Positions 1-13,600 of a stretch of DNA of 64,000 bases are shown in pieces. Position numbers and translations under genes: made by a program. The DNA comes from Eubacterium sp. 14-2 (GTDB taxonomy: Bacteria > Bacillota > Clostridia > Lachnospirales > Lachnospiraceae). The notes below the pieces were generated by a model. That model worked only from the letters and a program-made list of their open reading frames with translations. It had not been told where the DNA came from and made no database searches. The stretch spans positions 1,424,103 to 1,488,102 of the forward strand of contig NZ_KE159568.1 in assembly GCF_000403845.2 (NCBI RefSeq). Direction: 5' to 3'. Positions within the stretch are counted from its first letter, which is position 1, and every line of letters starts with the position of its first letter.

Positions 1-1895
<1,895 letters not shown>

Positions 1896-1930
1896 AGGGT
1901 GTGTCATGGATGCATAATGGAGGGAAACAG

Positions 1931-4561
1931 ATGGATGATAAAATATTCGACCGGATTGATGAGATTGACCTGAAAAAAACCATGGAGAAATCTTATATAG
2001 ATTATGCCATGAGCGTTATTGCATCCCGTGCACTTCCGGATGTAAGGGACGGCCTGAAACCGGTGCAGCGGCGGATTCTTTATTCTATGATTGAACTGAA
2101 TAACGGTCCTGACAAACCACACCGGAAATGCGCCCGTATCGTAGGTGATACCATGGGTAAATATCATCCCCATGGAGACAGCTCCATCTACGGCGCACTG
2201 GTAAATATGGCCCAGGAATGGTCTACCCGCTATATGCTGGTGGACGGACATGGAAATTTTGGTTCTGTGGACGGGGACGGGGCGGCTGCCATGCGTTATA
2301 CGGAAGCACGCTTAAGTAAAATTTCCATGGAAATGCTGGCTGACATCAATAAAGATACCGTTGATTTCGGCCCCAACTTTGATGAGACAGAAAAAGAGCC
2401 TCTGGTACTTCCTTCCCGTTATCCAAACCTTTTAGTGAATGGAACCACAGGAATTGCAGTGGGTATGGCAACAAATATTCCGCCCCACAATCTGCGGGAA
2501 GTAATCGGGGCAGTGGTTAAAATCATAGATAACCGGATTGAGGAAGACCGGGAAACAGAAATAGAAGAAATTCTGAAAATTGTGAAAGGGCCGGATTTTC
2601 CTACCGGCGGTATGATACTTGGAACATCAGGAATTGACCAGGCTTACCGGACCGGGCGGGGCAAAATTAAAGTCCGTGCCATTTCTGATATTGAATCCAT
2701 GGCCAACGGCAAGAACCGCATTGTGGTGACGGAGCTGCCCTATATGGTAAATAAGGCCAGACTGATTGAGAAAATTGCAGATCTGGTCCGTGATAAAAAA
2801 GTGGACGGCATTACAGATTTGCGGGATGAATCCAACCGGGAAGGTATGCGGATTTGTATCGAACTGCGCAGAGATGTGAACCCCAATGTGGTTTTAAATC
2901 AGCTTTACAAGCATACCCAGCTTCAGGATACTTTTGGGGTGATTATGCTTGCACTGGTAGATAATCAGCCGAAGGTTCTGAATTTAAGCGATATGCTGGG
3001 CTACTACCTGAAGCATCAGGAAGAGGTAGTGACCAGAAGGACAAAATATGAGCTGAACAAAGCAGAAGAACGGGCTCATATTTTACAGGGTCTTCTGACT
3101 GCTCTGGATCATATTGACGAAGTAATCAGTATTATCCGCAGCAGTGAAAACGTGCAGCTTGCAAAAGCTCGTCTGATCGAAAGATTTGCATTTTCAGACG
3201 CCCAGGCTCAGGCAATCGTGGATATGCGTCTGCGGGCTCTGACCGGTCTGGAACGGGGAAAACTGGAAGGGGAATATAATCAGTTAATGGATTTGATTCA
3301 GGAGTTAAAAGCAATTCTGGCAGATGAGAAAAAACTTCTGGGGGTAATCCGGAAAGAAATAATGGCTGTTTCTGACAAATTTGGAGACGACAGAAGGACT
3401 TCTATTGGGTTTGACGAATATGATATTTCCATGGAAGATCTGATTCCGGTGTCAAATACGGTGATTACCATGACGAAACTGGGATATATCAAGCGTATGA
3501 GCGTAGATAATTTCCGCAGTCAGAACCGCGGCGGCAAAGGCATTAAGGGGATGGAGACCATTGAGGATGATTACATAGAAGAACTGCTGATGACTACCAC
3601 CCATCATTATCTGATGTTTTTTACCAATACAGGGAAAGTATACCGTATGAAGGCATATGAGATACCGGAGGCAGGGAGAACGGCCAGAGGAACGGCAATT
3701 ATCAATCTGCTTTTGCTTCAGCCGGGGGAAAAGATTACGGCGGTGATTCCCATTCGGGAATATAAAAATGACCATTTTCTGTTTATGGCCACAAAGAATG
3801 GAATTGTGAAGAAAACGCCTGTTACAGATTATGCAAACGTCCGCAAAAAAGGTCTTGCTGCCATCAATCTGCGGGAAGAGGATGAACTGATTGAAGTAAA
3901 AATGACGGATAATACAAAGGATATGATACTTGTCACAAGGTTTGGCCAGTGTATCCGATTCCATGAGACAGATGTAAGAAGTACCGGAAGGACTTCCATG
4001 GGTGTTATCGGCATGAATCTGTCCGACCGGGATGAAGTGGTGGGAATGCAGATGAATACCCAGGGAGAATATCTGCTGATCGCCTCTGAAAAAGGTCTTG
4101 GGAAACTCACCAGAATGGAAGAATTTACTCCTCAGAACCGCGGCGGCAAAGGGGTAAAATGCTATAAAATTACGGAAAAAACCGGTAACATCGTAGGCGT
4201 AAAGGCAGTCAACCAGGAAAATGAGATTATGATGATTACCACAGAGGGAATTATTATCCGTATGAAGGTAGAAGGAATTTCTGTTCTGGGGCGTGTAACT
4301 TCCGGTGTGAAGCTGATGAATCTGTCAGAGGACATTACAGTTGCAAGTATTGCAAAAGTCCGGGAGGATCAGTCTCTGATGGAAAATACGGAGGAGGAAG
4401 AACTTCTGACTGAGGAAGAAGAACAGCTCAGTGCTGCCAGGGCAGAGGAAGCTGCCCGGAAAATGATTTCTCCGGCAGAAAGTGCAAAGAGGGACGAAGC
4501 ATTGCTGCAGGAACTGCTGGAGCGGGCAGAAGCTGACCAGGATGAAGATATGGAAGAATAG
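1931..4561 (+). CDS. gyrA: DNA gyrase subunit A
   Basis: DNA-cleaving subunit of gyrase, 876 aa. The ATG at 1931 is chosen because GGAGGG lies 6 nt upstream; an in-frame GTG at 1901 has no comparable site. The catalytic tyrosine is Y123 ([11 protein letters not shown]). The quinolone-contact helix reads [11 protein letters not shown], so the position of E. coli Ser83 is Ser84 and that of Asp87 is Gly88. The C-terminal beta-pinwheel holds GyrA-box sequences QNRGGKG (twice, near 3520 and 4135). The protein ends in a very acidic glutamate-rich tail of about 70 residues. gyrB lies immediately upstream. Confidence 0.98.
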   Translation: MDDKIFDRIDEIDLKKTMEKSYIDYAMSVIASRALPDVRDGLKPVQRRILYSMIELNNGPDKPHRKCARIVGDTMGKYHPHGDSSIYGALVNMAQEWSTRYMLVDGHGNFGSVDGDGAAAMRYTEARLSKISMEMLADINKDTVDFGPNFDETEKEPLVLPSRYPNLLVNGTTGIAVGMATNIPPHNLREVIGAVVKIIDNRIEEDRETEIEEILKIVKGPDFPTGGMILGTSGIDQAYRTGRGKIKVRAISDIESMANGKNRIVVTELPYMVNKARLIEKIADLVRDKKVDGITDLRDESNREGMRICIELRRDVNPNVVLNQLYKHTQLQDTFGVIMLALVDNQPKVLNLSDMLGYYLKHQEEVVTRRTKYELNKAEERAHILQGLLTALDHIDEVISIIRSSENVQLAKARLIERFAFSDAQAQAIVDMRLRALTGLERGKLEGEYNQLMDLIQELKAILADEKKLLGVIRKEIMAVSDKFGDDRRTSIGFDEYDISMEDLIPVSNTVITMTKLGYIKRMSVDNFRSQNRGGKGIKGMETIEDDYIEELLMTTTHHYLMFFTNTGKVYRMKAYEIPEAGRTARGTAIINLLLLQPGEKITAVIPIREYKNDHFLFMATKNGIVKKTPVTDYANVRKKGLAAINLREEDELIEVKMTDNTKDMILVTRFGQCIRFHETDVRSTGRTSMGVIGMNLSDRDEVVGMQMNTQGEYLLIASEKGLGKLTRMEEFTPQNRGGKGVKCYKITEKTGNIVGVKAVNQENEIMMITTEGIIIRMKVEGISVLGRVTSGVKLMNLSEDITVASIAKVREDQSLMENTEEEELLTEEEEQLSAARAEEAARKMISPAESAKRDEALLQELLERAEADQDEDMEE

Positions 4562-4637
4562 AAAACATATTGTGTCGGGCTGAATGATTATATACATTCA
4601 ATTGCCTGTGATTATATAACAGGAAAGGAAAGATAGC

Positions 4638-5192
4638 ATGGGTCTGGCAGAATCCGAACGCAGGAAAGATGAAAAAATAAACGGCATTATTTATGATATG
4701 TTGCCATCGCCCGGATACAGGCATTGTATTGTGAATGGCAATATATACAGAATCATAGGAAATGGTCTGAAAAACAGCATGTGTTTTGCATCCATGGAAA
4801 ATCTGGATTTTAAATATCATCCGGAAGAAAACGACGATTATGTATGCCCGGACATTATGATTGTCTGCGACCGAAAACATTTAAAAGGCAGTGCATACGG
4901 CGGAACTCCCCGATTTATTGCTGAAACTTTAAGTAATGCAACAGCAAAAAGAGACAGGACAGAGAAAAAAGACATTTACGAAAAAGCAGGAGTAGAGGAG
5001 TATTGGATCGTATCTCCGCAGGGTTCCGTGGAAATCTATTATCTGGAATCAGGAAAATATATTCTGGAGCAGAATTACATGCTCCAGAATGATAAAGAAG
5101 ATGAAGATTATAATGGAGAAACAGAGATTTGTCTGAAAGCATTTCCTCAGATAAAAATGACCCTTGGAGAAATTTTTGAAGGGCTGGATTAG
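4638..5192 (+). CDS. Uma2 family (DUF820) PD-(D/E)XK nuclease-like protein
   Basis: 184 aa. The sequence carries the hallmarks of the Uma2/DUF820 family: PDIMIVCDR (metal-binding Asp), FIAETLSNAT (acidic residue of the PD-(D/E)XK core), then RDRTEKKDIYEKAGVEEYWI, which matches the family pattern of a conserved Lys followed by YxxxGVxEYWIV. Such proteins are small predicted restriction-like nucleases, common in multiple copies in cyanobacteria and Firmicutes, with no settled physiological role. AGGAAAGGA stands before the ATG. It sits alone between gyrA and the surface-protein region; no partner toxin, antitoxin or methylase is seen. Confidence 0.85.
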   Translation: MGLAESERRKDEKINGIIYDMLPSPGYRHCIVNGNIYRIIGNGLKNSMCFASMENLDFKYHPEENDDYVCPDIMIVCDRKHLKGSAYGGTPRFIAETLSNATAKRDRTEKKDIYEKAGVEEYWIVSPQGSVEIYYLESGKYILEQNYMLQNDKEDEDYNGETEICLKAFPQIKMTLGEIFEGLD

Positions 5193-5425
5193 TTACAAAT
5201 TATTTTAGAATTAATCTGACAGAACCTGACAAAATCAAAGCATAGAATTATCAGATATAAGTTACATAATCCGGCCTATTTAAAGTTTGTTTTCAACAAA
5301 AGGGCTGAATTTCTATTTCCATGAAGGTGATAATCCCATCAGCCACAGAAAAACCAGAACGTAGAAAAATCAAATAGTCTGTCTTAATGCTTCAGAATAT
5401 TAACATAAGCGGGGTGTATGTTGAA

Positions 5426-8400
5426 ATGAAATGGACAAAAGAATCTTTTTCGGAAAAATTACTGCTATCTAAAAGACATCCGGTTCGGCAGAAGCTGTTG
5501 TCGGTTCTGCTCTGTGTCTGCCTGCTGATGGTATCCATGCCTGTGGAAGGTTACAGCCCGGAAGTGCAGGCAGAAGAAGAATTTTCAGTAATTCAGGAAA
5601 CAGTACGAAAGCCTGATATGATACAGTCTGCTGATTTACCGGTAGAGCAGAAAGAGGATAAAAGTGCAGTAGATGAAAATACAGCGGAAAATCTGGCCGG
5701 AAAAATATCGGACAGTGAAATATCTGATGCTGGAAGAAGCAAAGATGAGATAAGAAAGGATGATATAAAAAAGGATGAATTAAGAGAGGATGCGTTAAAC
5801 CGGGAAAATATCAGGGTGATTCCGGAAGAAAATACGGAATTATTCCGTGATGCTTCAATACCTTCTTCAAACATAACAATCAGTGAGGATACCATATGGA
5901 CCGGAGGTACTTTAAGTGAAGGTACCATTACCATAAATGAGGGGAAGACTCTTACTCTGACGGATGAAGTGATGGTTTCTGGAAATCTGACCATAGAAGG
6001 CGGCGGTTCCATCGTTACCGGAGGTACCTCCGGGCTGGGAAATTTTAATCTGTTAAACGAAGGATGCAGTTTAACAATACGAAATATTACCATGGAACAG
6101 AGAACGGAAAATGTTTCATCAGGTTTGATTTTAGTCACGTCAGGTACTGTTATACTGGATGGATGTATGGTTCAGAATTTCACAAAAGGTTTTCTGTGTG
6201 TTTATGGAGGAACATTAATTTCTGAAAATACAGTAATAAAAAACTGTTCTGTAAACGCAGTAATCAGTTTAAATGAAAACAGTTATGCAGAATTAAATGG
6301 GACTACAATAGAAGGCTGTACTGCAGAAGGCAGGGACGGAGTCATTTATATTGATAAGGCCAGTGTGGAAATCAGCGGAACCACAATCACAGACTGTTCT
6401 GTGAGCAACAGTAATCACGGTGGTATAATCTATATGTGGGAAGGAAAACTGAATATCAGTAACAGTACCATTAAAAACTGTTCTTCAGATGGTTTCGGAG
6501 CTGCAATTTCCACCATGTATGGAGCTGAAAACAGTAGTAAGGTTATCAATATAAGGGACACAGTGATTGAAGGCTGTTCCGGAACATTCAATGGCGCCAT
6601 TGCTCTGGATAAATGTACTTTGAATATCTACAGCGGTACTTTCCGCAATAATTATACAACGTCTGAAGAAGATGTGCCGCCTCATCCTACAGGGGGAGGG
6701 TTTATTTATAATGATGAATCCACGGTAAATATTTATGGAGGAACTTTTTCCGGAAACAGCGCTGCAGGAAAAGGCGGGTGTATCCAGAACAGCGGAGTAA
6801 ATTCCCACACAAATATTTACGGAGGAACCTTTTCCGGAAACACATGCAGCAAAGATGAATATAAAGGCAGCGGTTCTGTGGGACTCTGGTCTTACGCTCC
6901 ATTCAGCAGCAGCCTGACATTATCCGGTAATGTAAAATTTACGGGAGATGGTACGGAAGGTTCCGGAACGGATGGAATTTATCTGTATCCTTCTCAGAAA
7001 GTATTTATCAGTTCAGAACTGACATATCCCGCAACTGTCTATCTGAAAGCAGCAGAGGGTTATGTAATTGCACAGGGGAAAGATGATTATCGGCTTACAA
7101 AAAGGGATCTGAAGAAAATATTGTTTGTGGATACAGACGGAGGAACCTGGTACAGCAGGCTGAATGAAGAAAAAAATCAGATTTATCTTACGAAGGACCG
7201 ACCGGATGATAAATTTATGGTCTTTTATTACGGCGTGGACGGGAAGATAACGGATGATAATGAATATGATCCTGGGGCTGCTGTTACCGTGAAATCACCT
7301 GATGATTATCCAATTCCGGATAAAGATAAATTTCTTTACTGGTCTGCCCATGAGGATGGATCAGAACCTCATTATAACGGTGGTGACGTAATCACAGATA
7401 TTCAGGATAATATTCATCTGTATGCTGTGTATGAAGAAACAGAAAATAAAACCCTGTCTGCAGATTTTTATTCCGGCGGCGCAGGCCAGAAAAAAACAGT
7501 TGAGGTGGAAGCAGGGGGATATGATAAAGGCGGAAATATTATCACACCGTTTTTGAAATCCATGGCAGGATGGACACCTTTGGGATGGAGTGAAAGTAAT
7601 TCAGAATTTGAAGCAGATATCGAAGCAGGCACAGGACTCAGGCTGACTGAAAGTAAAAAAGAATATTATGGAGTTTATGAAAAGAATGTGACTCTTTCCT
7701 ATGATGCCAATGGTGGGGACAGTACGCCTTCATCGGCTGCAGATCTCTGTTATGCCAATGTAAATTATGAAATTTCCTGGAAAGAAGCAGAATTTATTCT
7801 TGCGAAAGCCCCTTCCAGAGAAGGTTTTAAATTTAACGGATGGAATACCCGGAAAGACGGCAACGGTAAATCATATCAGCCGGGAGAAACTCTGAAACTC
7901 AGGGAAAATACTACAGTATATGCTGTTTTTCAGGAAAAAGATAAGAAAACCCTGATTGCTGATTTCTATTCCGGCGGTCCTGATCTGAAAGAACCTGTCC
8001 GCACGGAGGCAGAAGTAGATGTGGAAGCAGAAAGGGGAACAATTACCGCGCCCTTTTTGCAGACTTTTACGGGATGGACACCTTTGGGCTGGAGTGAAGA
8101 TAAAGGGTCATATGAAGGAACTGTTTCAGAAAACAGTGAGTGTACTCTGACAAAACCGGAAACGAAATATTACGGTATCTATGAGAAAAGTATTACTGTT
8201 TCTTATAAAGATGAGGAAGGAAACAATATACTGAAATCGGAGAGGGGGAAACGTTTTGCCAGTGTGCACAGTGAAATTACTTATAAAGATCCTCAGTTTA
8301 CGGTTGAACCGGCCATGAAAAAAGATGGATATACCTTTGTGGAATGGAACACAAAACCGGACAGATCAGGAAAAGGTTACGAAGCGGGCAGTCTGGAAAC

Positions 8401-10486
8401 TTTTGAAGAAGATACGGTTTTATATCCTGTTTTTGTGGAAAATGGAAAAAAGCAGTTTCTTGCAGATTTTTATTCCGGCAGTGCAGGTCAGAAAGTAACC
8501 ATTCCGAAAACAGTGGAGGATACGGATTTATCTGCTGACATAAAAACACCTGTTTTGCAGGATATGCCCGGCTGGACGTCTGTGGGCTGGACAGCAGATG
8601 TTTCATCATTTACCGGTGATATCATGCCTGATTCCGAACTGACGCTGAAACAGGAACACAGTTCATATTACGGCATTTACAAAAAACATGTAAGATTGTC
8701 CTATGATACCAACGGCGGAGGTACTGCACCCAATTCAGAGGATAAGTTTGCATATGCAAATGTTCATGAGGATATTACATATCAGATGCCGGAATTTGTC
8801 ATTGCTGATTTATCTGCCCGTCAGGGATATCTCTTTATGGGATGGAATACTCAGGCAGATGGAACAGGAGAAATGTTTCAGCCGGGAACCAGTCGTAATC
8901 TGCAACAGAATACAAATCTTTATGCAGTCTGGAAAGATATTTCGGAAACGCCGGATGTAGCAGATTATCAGGTAGAATATTACTGTCAGAACCTTACAGG
9001 AGAAGATTATACCAGAATAGATAATGACACAAAACATCTGGCGGACAGAGTGGGAACAGAAGTGGAGGCCAGACAGAAAAAATATACCGGATATACACTG
9101 AATCTGAACCATCCTTCCGGAAAACCAAAGGGGAAAGTGGAGCAGGACGGAAGCCTTGTGCTGAAACTTTACTATGACAGAAATATCTATGAAGTGGAAT
9201 TTAATCTGAACGGAGGATATGGAACCACACCTGATACACAGAAAGTACGTTACGGAGGGAAACTGGAACAGGTGGCGGACCCTGTTAAATCAGGATATAA
9301 CTTCAAGGGCTGGTATATGTATGACAAGGGACTGGAGGTTGGACTGTGGGATTTCGAAAGTCCGGTGGAAAACAATACGGGGATGCTGAAAACCACTCTC
9401 TATGCAAAATGGGCAGACGAGACAGCTCCGGTTATGGGAGAAGCCTCTTTCAGTAAATCACACAAAAATCTGATGGAATGGCTGATTCAGAAAAAAAGCC
9501 TTGTGATTACAGTTCCGGTAAGGGAAGAAGGAAGCGGCCTTGCCAGAGCAGAATATCTGCTGATAGCAGAAGATGGAACGGAAAAGGATGATACAGCGCA
9601 GATCACAGAGACCGGTGAACTTGCCGGACAGATGACCCCATACGGAAGTTCTGCTTCTGTTATCCGGGCGGTACAGGGAGAGGCGGAACGCGGCAGTTAC
9701 GAAGCCAGAATTGTGATAGAAGAAGAATTCAAAGGAAAAGTATATCTGACCTGTACGGATAATGCAGGAAACATATCATCACAGAAAATGCTGACAGCCG
9801 AAGACGGAGGCGTTATACTGGAAGATAATGCTCCGAAAATCAGTTTTTCCGGTACGAAGGAAACTACGGGAGGAAAACCTCTGGAAGTAAAAGTAGAAGT
9901 AAAAGACAGCGAAGACGGTACGGTTGCAGGAGGAATTTCCAGTGTCAGCTATCAGGCAGACAAAGGGAAAAAAATCACCCTGCCGGAAGAGGAATTTTCA
10001 GAAGAACTGGTGGAATCCTGTGAGTTTACCGTAAAGATTTCCGGAGAAGGGAAACATACCCTTCAGGTGGAAGCAGAAGATCATGCGGGAAATAAGAGCA
10101 GGGCAGAGATTTCCCTTAAAATAAACGGAGAAAAGAATACCCCTGCAGAGGTACCGAACAGCTCCAGAACAGGAGGTACAGGAAAACCGGGAAATCCCCT
10201 GGGAGGAGAACCGAAAACAGGGGACAGCACACAGATACAGATCTGTGCCACACTGGCCATGATAGCGGGATTCGGTTATCTGCTGCTGTACTTTGAAGGA
10301 GAGAACGGAATCACAGAGCAGGAGAAAGAAGAGATTGTTTATCGAATTGTGGAATGGGCAAAACAGGGAGGAAAAATACGAAGGCTCCTGGGAGTGGCAG
10401 TAATCTTCCTGTTCCTGGCATATTACCACAGTATGGGAAAGAGTGTAACGGTAGAATGGAGAGAAGTTTATATGAAGGAAAGTTAG
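5426..10486 (+). CDS. Giant secreted beta-helix / Listeria-Bacteroides-repeat surface protein, copy 1
   Basis: About 1686 aa. N-terminus: basic stretch then a hydrophobic signal core (LLSVLLCVCLLMVSMP) with likely cleavage near VQAEE. Residues about 150-500 are Gly/Asn/Thr-rich short repeats (NIYGGTFSGN, IEGCSG) typical of a right-handed beta-helix. Residues about 600-1340 contain several InlB-B/Flg_new repeats (YDANGG...GWNT..G.....Y..G......TVYAVF). Then a MucBP-like segment (VEYYCQNLTGEDY), Ig-like domains, a Gly/Pro linker, the sorting-signal-like EPKTGD followed by a hydrophobic helix, a charged helix and a second hydrophobic helix. The last 1.5 kb are nearly identical to the next gene. 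Start chosen by alignment with its paralogue; an in-frame GTG at 5411-5416 is an alternative. Role inferred: adhesin or cell-surface display. Confidence 0.85.
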   Translation: MKWTKESFSEKLLLSKRHPVRQKLLSVLLCVCLLMVSMPVEGYSPEVQAEEEFSVIQETVRKPDMIQSADLPVEQKEDKSAVDENTAENLAGKISDSEISDAGRSKDEIRKDDIKKDELREDALNRENIRVIPEENTELFRDASIPSSNITISEDTIWTGGTLSEGTITINEGKTLTLTDEVMVSGNLTIEGGGSIVTGGTSGLGNFNLLNEGCSLTIRNITMEQRTENVSSGLILVTSGTVILDGCMVQNFTKGFLCVYGGTLISENTVIKNCSVNAVISLNENSYAELNGTTIEGCTAEGRDGVIYIDKASVEISGTTITDCSVSNSNHGGIIYMWEGKLNISNSTIKNCSSDGFGAAISTMYGAENSSKVINIRDTVIEGCSGTFNGAIALDKCTLNIYSGTFRNNYTTSEEDVPPHPTGGGFIYNDESTVNIYGGTFSGNSAAGKGGCIQNSGVNSHTNIYGGTFSGNTCSKDEYKGSGSVGLWSYAPFSSSLTLSGNVKFTGDGTEGSGTDGIYLYPSQKVFISSELTYPATVYLKAAEGYVIAQGKDDYRLTKRDLKKILFVDTDGGTWYSRLNEEKNQIYLTKDRPDDKFMVFYYGVDGKITDDNEYDPGAAVTVKSPDDYPIPDKDKFLYWSAHEDGSEPHYNGGDVITDIQDNIHLYAVYEETENKTLSADFYSGGAGQKKTVEVEAGGYDKGGNIITPFLKSMAGWTPLGWSESNSEFEADIEAGTGLRLTESKKEYYGVYEKNVTLSYDANGGDSTPSSAADLCYANVNYEISWKEAEFILAKAPSREGFKFNGWNTRKDGNGKSYQPGETLKLRENTTVYAVFQEKDKKTLIADFYSGGPDLKEPVRTEAEVDVEAERGTITAPFLQTFTGWTPLGWSEDKGSYEGTVSENSECTLTKPETKYYGIYEKSITVSYKDEEGNNILKSERGKRFASVHSEITYKDPQFTVEPAMKKDGYTFVEWNTKPDRSGKGYEAGSLETFEEDTVLYPVFVENGKKQFLADFYSGSAGQKVTIPKTVEDTDLSADIKTPVLQDMPGWTSVGWTADVSSFTGDIMPDSELTLKQEHSSYYGIYKKHVRLSYDTNGGGTAPNSEDKFAYANVHEDITYQMPEFVIADLSARQGYLFMGWNTQADGTGEMFQPGTSRNLQQNTNLYAVWKDISETPDVADYQVEYYCQNLTGEDYTRIDNDTKHLADRVGTEVEARQKKYTGYTLNLNHPSGKPKGKVEQDGSLVLKLYYDRNIYEVEFNLNGGYGTTPDTQKVRYGGKLEQVADPVKSGYNFKGWYMYDKGLEVGLWDFESPVENNTGMLKTTLYAKWADETAPVMGEASFSKSHKNLMEWLIQKKSLVITVPVREEGSGLARAEYLLIAEDGTEKDDTAQITETGELAGQMTPYGSSASVIRAVQGEAERGSYEARIVIEEEFKGKVYLTCTDNAGNISSQKMLTAEDGGVILEDNAPKISFSGTKETTGGKPLEVKVEVKDSEDGTVAGGISSVSYQADKGKKITLPEEEFSEELVESCEFTVKISGEGKHTLQVEAEDHAGNKSRAEISLKINGEKNTPAEVPNSSRTGGTGKPGNPLGGEPKTGDSTQIQICATLAMIAGFGYLLLYFEGENGITEQEKEEIVYRIVEWAKQGGKIRRLLGVAVIFLFLAYYHSMGKSVTVEWREVYMKES
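8963..10467 (+). repeat. Long direct repeat, copy 1 (C-terminal coding part of surface protein 1)
   Basis: 1505 bp homologous to 14003-15507 at a constant offset of 5040. Reading line by line, 8987-10064 (1078 bp) is identical to 14027-15104; the remaining part differs at scattered positions only. The flanking N-terminal coding parts are clearly diverged, so the block looks homogenised by gene conversion or recent recombination. Confidence 0.97.
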
Positions 10487-10493
10487 AACATAC

Positions 10494-10534
10494 ATCCCCG
10501 GCTGTATTGTAATATAGCCGGGGATTCTTTTCTT
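10494..10534 (+). terminator. Rho-independent terminator after surface protein 1
   Basis: Perfect 10-bp stem ATCCCCGGCT/AGCCGGGGAT with a 12-nt loop, followed by TCTTTTCTTT, starting 8 nt after the stop codon. Confidence 0.9.
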
Positions 10535-10588
10535 TATTTTGAAATTTTATTTGTTTTCCACTTCTGTCAAATAAATAGTATTTATTTC

Positions 10589-10617
10589 TGGAAAATATCC
10601 TGTTTTTTAGTTATAAT
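10589..10617 (+). promoter_or_regulatory. Probable sigma-A promoter of surface protein 2
   Basis: A perfect TATAAT at 10612-10617 with a weak -35 (TGGAAA at 10589-10594, 17-nt spacing), 43 nt before the ATG at 10661. With the terminator upstream this suggests that copy 2 and the sortase are transcribed separately from copy 1. Confidence 0.6.
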
Positions 10618-10660
10618 TAAGTTAATCATTTTTATTAAAGGAAAAGGAGTGTGTTATGAG

Positions 10661-13600
10661 ATGAAAAAGACAAAGGAAAATTTCCAGGAAAAACCACTGA
10701 AGCCCAAACGGCACCCGATCCGGCAGAAACTGCTGTCATGCCTGTTGTCTGTGTGTCTTCTGCTGGTTTCTCTGCCGGTGGAATTTTACGGTTCTGAAGT
10801 TCAGGCGGAAGAAATGGTACAGGAAATCATGTCTTTTTCAGAATTGCCGGAGGAAGTGCAGAATCAGACAGCAGATAAGGGAACAGCCCAGGAAAGCCTG
10901 AGCCTTCCGGATACCCTGTGGGCAGTCTGTGTATTTACAGAATCAGAACCGGTGATGTTAGAACATATTACATGGCAAAGTGCTCCGGCATACGATAAAG
11001 ATACGGAAGGCACTTATGTTTTCACACCTGTGCTACCGGAATCTTTCGTACTGGCAGAAGGGGCAGTTCTTCCAGAAATAAATGTAACAGTGGCAGGAAC
11101 CAGTGATATGCTTCCGGAAAAAGAAACAGTTCAGACCCTGGAGGAACCGGAAGAAATCCTGATGGAAGGAAGCAAATCAGACCGGGATTTTGCGGAAGAT
11201 ATGGATTTGCAGACAGATAGAATACCGAAAAACAGAATTGCAGCGATTGCAGAGGGGGAAGATGCGGGAGAAGAGGGAGAAGAGCCGGCATGCGGGGTAA
11301 TTACACAGGATACAGTATGGAAAGAAGGAAATCTGGAAGGCGGTACAGTTACTTTAGAGAATAACGCAACGCTGACCATAAGGGGAAGAATAATAATAAA
11401 TGGGGATGTAACAATAGAAGGAACAGGAACCATTATAAGAGGAACGGAGAATGCCGGATTTGAGGTTCCCACATCATCTGGCCATAAACTTGCAGTAAAT
11501 GGTGGAATCATTTTAGATGGAAATGAAATTTCTGCAAAAATACCTTTTATATGTATGTATGGCGGAAATCTGGAACTGACAGGATGTACCCTTCAGGATA
11601 TGAAATACAGCGGAAGTAATGGGCTGAGTAATGTAGCAATAGTAGCAAATGGGCAGGGAACATTTACAGATACAACTGTTAAAAATTGCGTATTATTAAG
11701 TTCAAATGGAAAAGGAGGAGCAATTTATAACATGGGAACTCTGACTCTTGTCGGAGGAAGTTATGAGAATAATTCATCGCCTCAGGACGGAGGTTGTATT
11801 TATAATGGAGGACATTTAACAATCAATGAGGGAATGTTCAGCAGAAATACAACAGAAGAAAATGGAGGTTTTATCTGTTCCTATGGTAGATATAATAAAC
11901 TGATCATAACCGGAGGTACTTTTAGTGAAAATACAGCAAAAACCGGCGGCTGCATTTATGTACCTGGTAATCCTGACTGGCCGTCTGTTGATATTTACGG
12001 AGGAGCATTCAGTAAAAACAGAGCACAACAGGGCGGCTGTATTTATGCGAAACAAAGTATTAATATAAATGGGGGAACATTCAGTGAAAATACGGCAGAG
12101 AATGGGGGCTGTATTTATTCTGCTGGAAGTTTAAGAATGGGTAACGAGAAATCAGTAAGAGCAGATTTCAGTAAAAATACAGCAACTCAGCGGGGCGGCT
12201 GTATTTATGGAGATTTAACAATAGAAGGGGGAGATTCATCAAATATCACATTCAGTGAAAATACAGCGGAGAAGGGCGGCTGTATCTATTCCCCTGATAG
12301 TACGACTCTTGAAGCGGGAACATTCAGTGGGAATACAGCACAACAGGGTGGTTGTATTTATTCCGAAAAATATCTGCAAATATATGGAGCAGTTTTTCAT
12401 AATAATGATTCGGAAGAAGCCGGGGGTGCCATTTATTCTTATATAGATACGGATGGAAGATTTGATTTATATGGAAATAATACAGAATTTCAGGGGATTG
12501 ATGATTCTCCCGTTTCCTGTGTGGACAGTATATATCTGGATTATACAGATTCTATGATACACAGTCCGGAAAAATGGACGAATCCTGTTAAAATTTTTGT
12601 GAATGCAGAACGACAGGATAAAGTTGTTCAGGGAGAAGGAAGATGGAAGATTACAGAAGAAGATCTGGAAAATATTCATGTTTATGACAGGAATACAAAA
12701 AAGAAATGTGATACTGCAGTGGATAAAGCATCAAATTATGTATATATCACCCTTATAAACCCAGGTACTTACAACATCTTTTACAACAGCAATGGGGCCC
12801 AGGGTACGCCCGTAACCGACAGCACGGATTATAAGACCGGTGAAAAAATTACCGTAAAAGAACCCACAGGCCTGAGCATTGCAGGACAGACCTTCAAAGA
12901 GTGGAATACCCAGGAGGACGGGAAAGGAACCGCTTATGCCCCAGGGGATGAAATCACCGTGGGGGAAGAAAATATCACACTGTATGCTATTTTTGAAGAA
13001 GAATCAAAGGATACCTTCACCGCCCGTTTTTATTCCGGAAAGGCAGGAAAATATACGGATCAGGAGGCTCCGGACGGAACACTGGAAGCCCCGGAGCCGG
13101 AAGCGCTGGGGGATGGGTGGACGATGCTGGGCTGGAACCGGAAACAGGATGATTTTGAGAAAAACAGCATTGCCCCAGGGGATACCATTACCCTGACAGA
13201 TACCCTGACGGAATTTTACGGGGTATATCAGAAGGAAGTCACCCTGACCTGTGAAACGGACGGGGAGGAGAAGGTGCCGGGGCCGGAACAGAAAACCTGC
13301 TATGCCAGCGTACATAACGAAATAAAAGTAAAAGGCGCGGTTTTTACCGTGAAAGCCGGCCCTGTCCGGAAGGGATATAAGTTCCTGGGATGGAATACCC
13401 AGGAGGACGGGAAAGGGGCCTTTTATCAGGAAAAGGAATCTCTGACAACAGATAAAAATGTAACCTTATATGTCTGTTATGAAAAAGAAGACAGCGGCAC
13501 GAAGACCCTGATTGCGGATTTCTATTCCGGAAGCGGGGGAGGAAAAGAAAGCAGGACAGTGGAAGTGAATGGTTCCGGGCAGGAGGGAACCATCCATACG

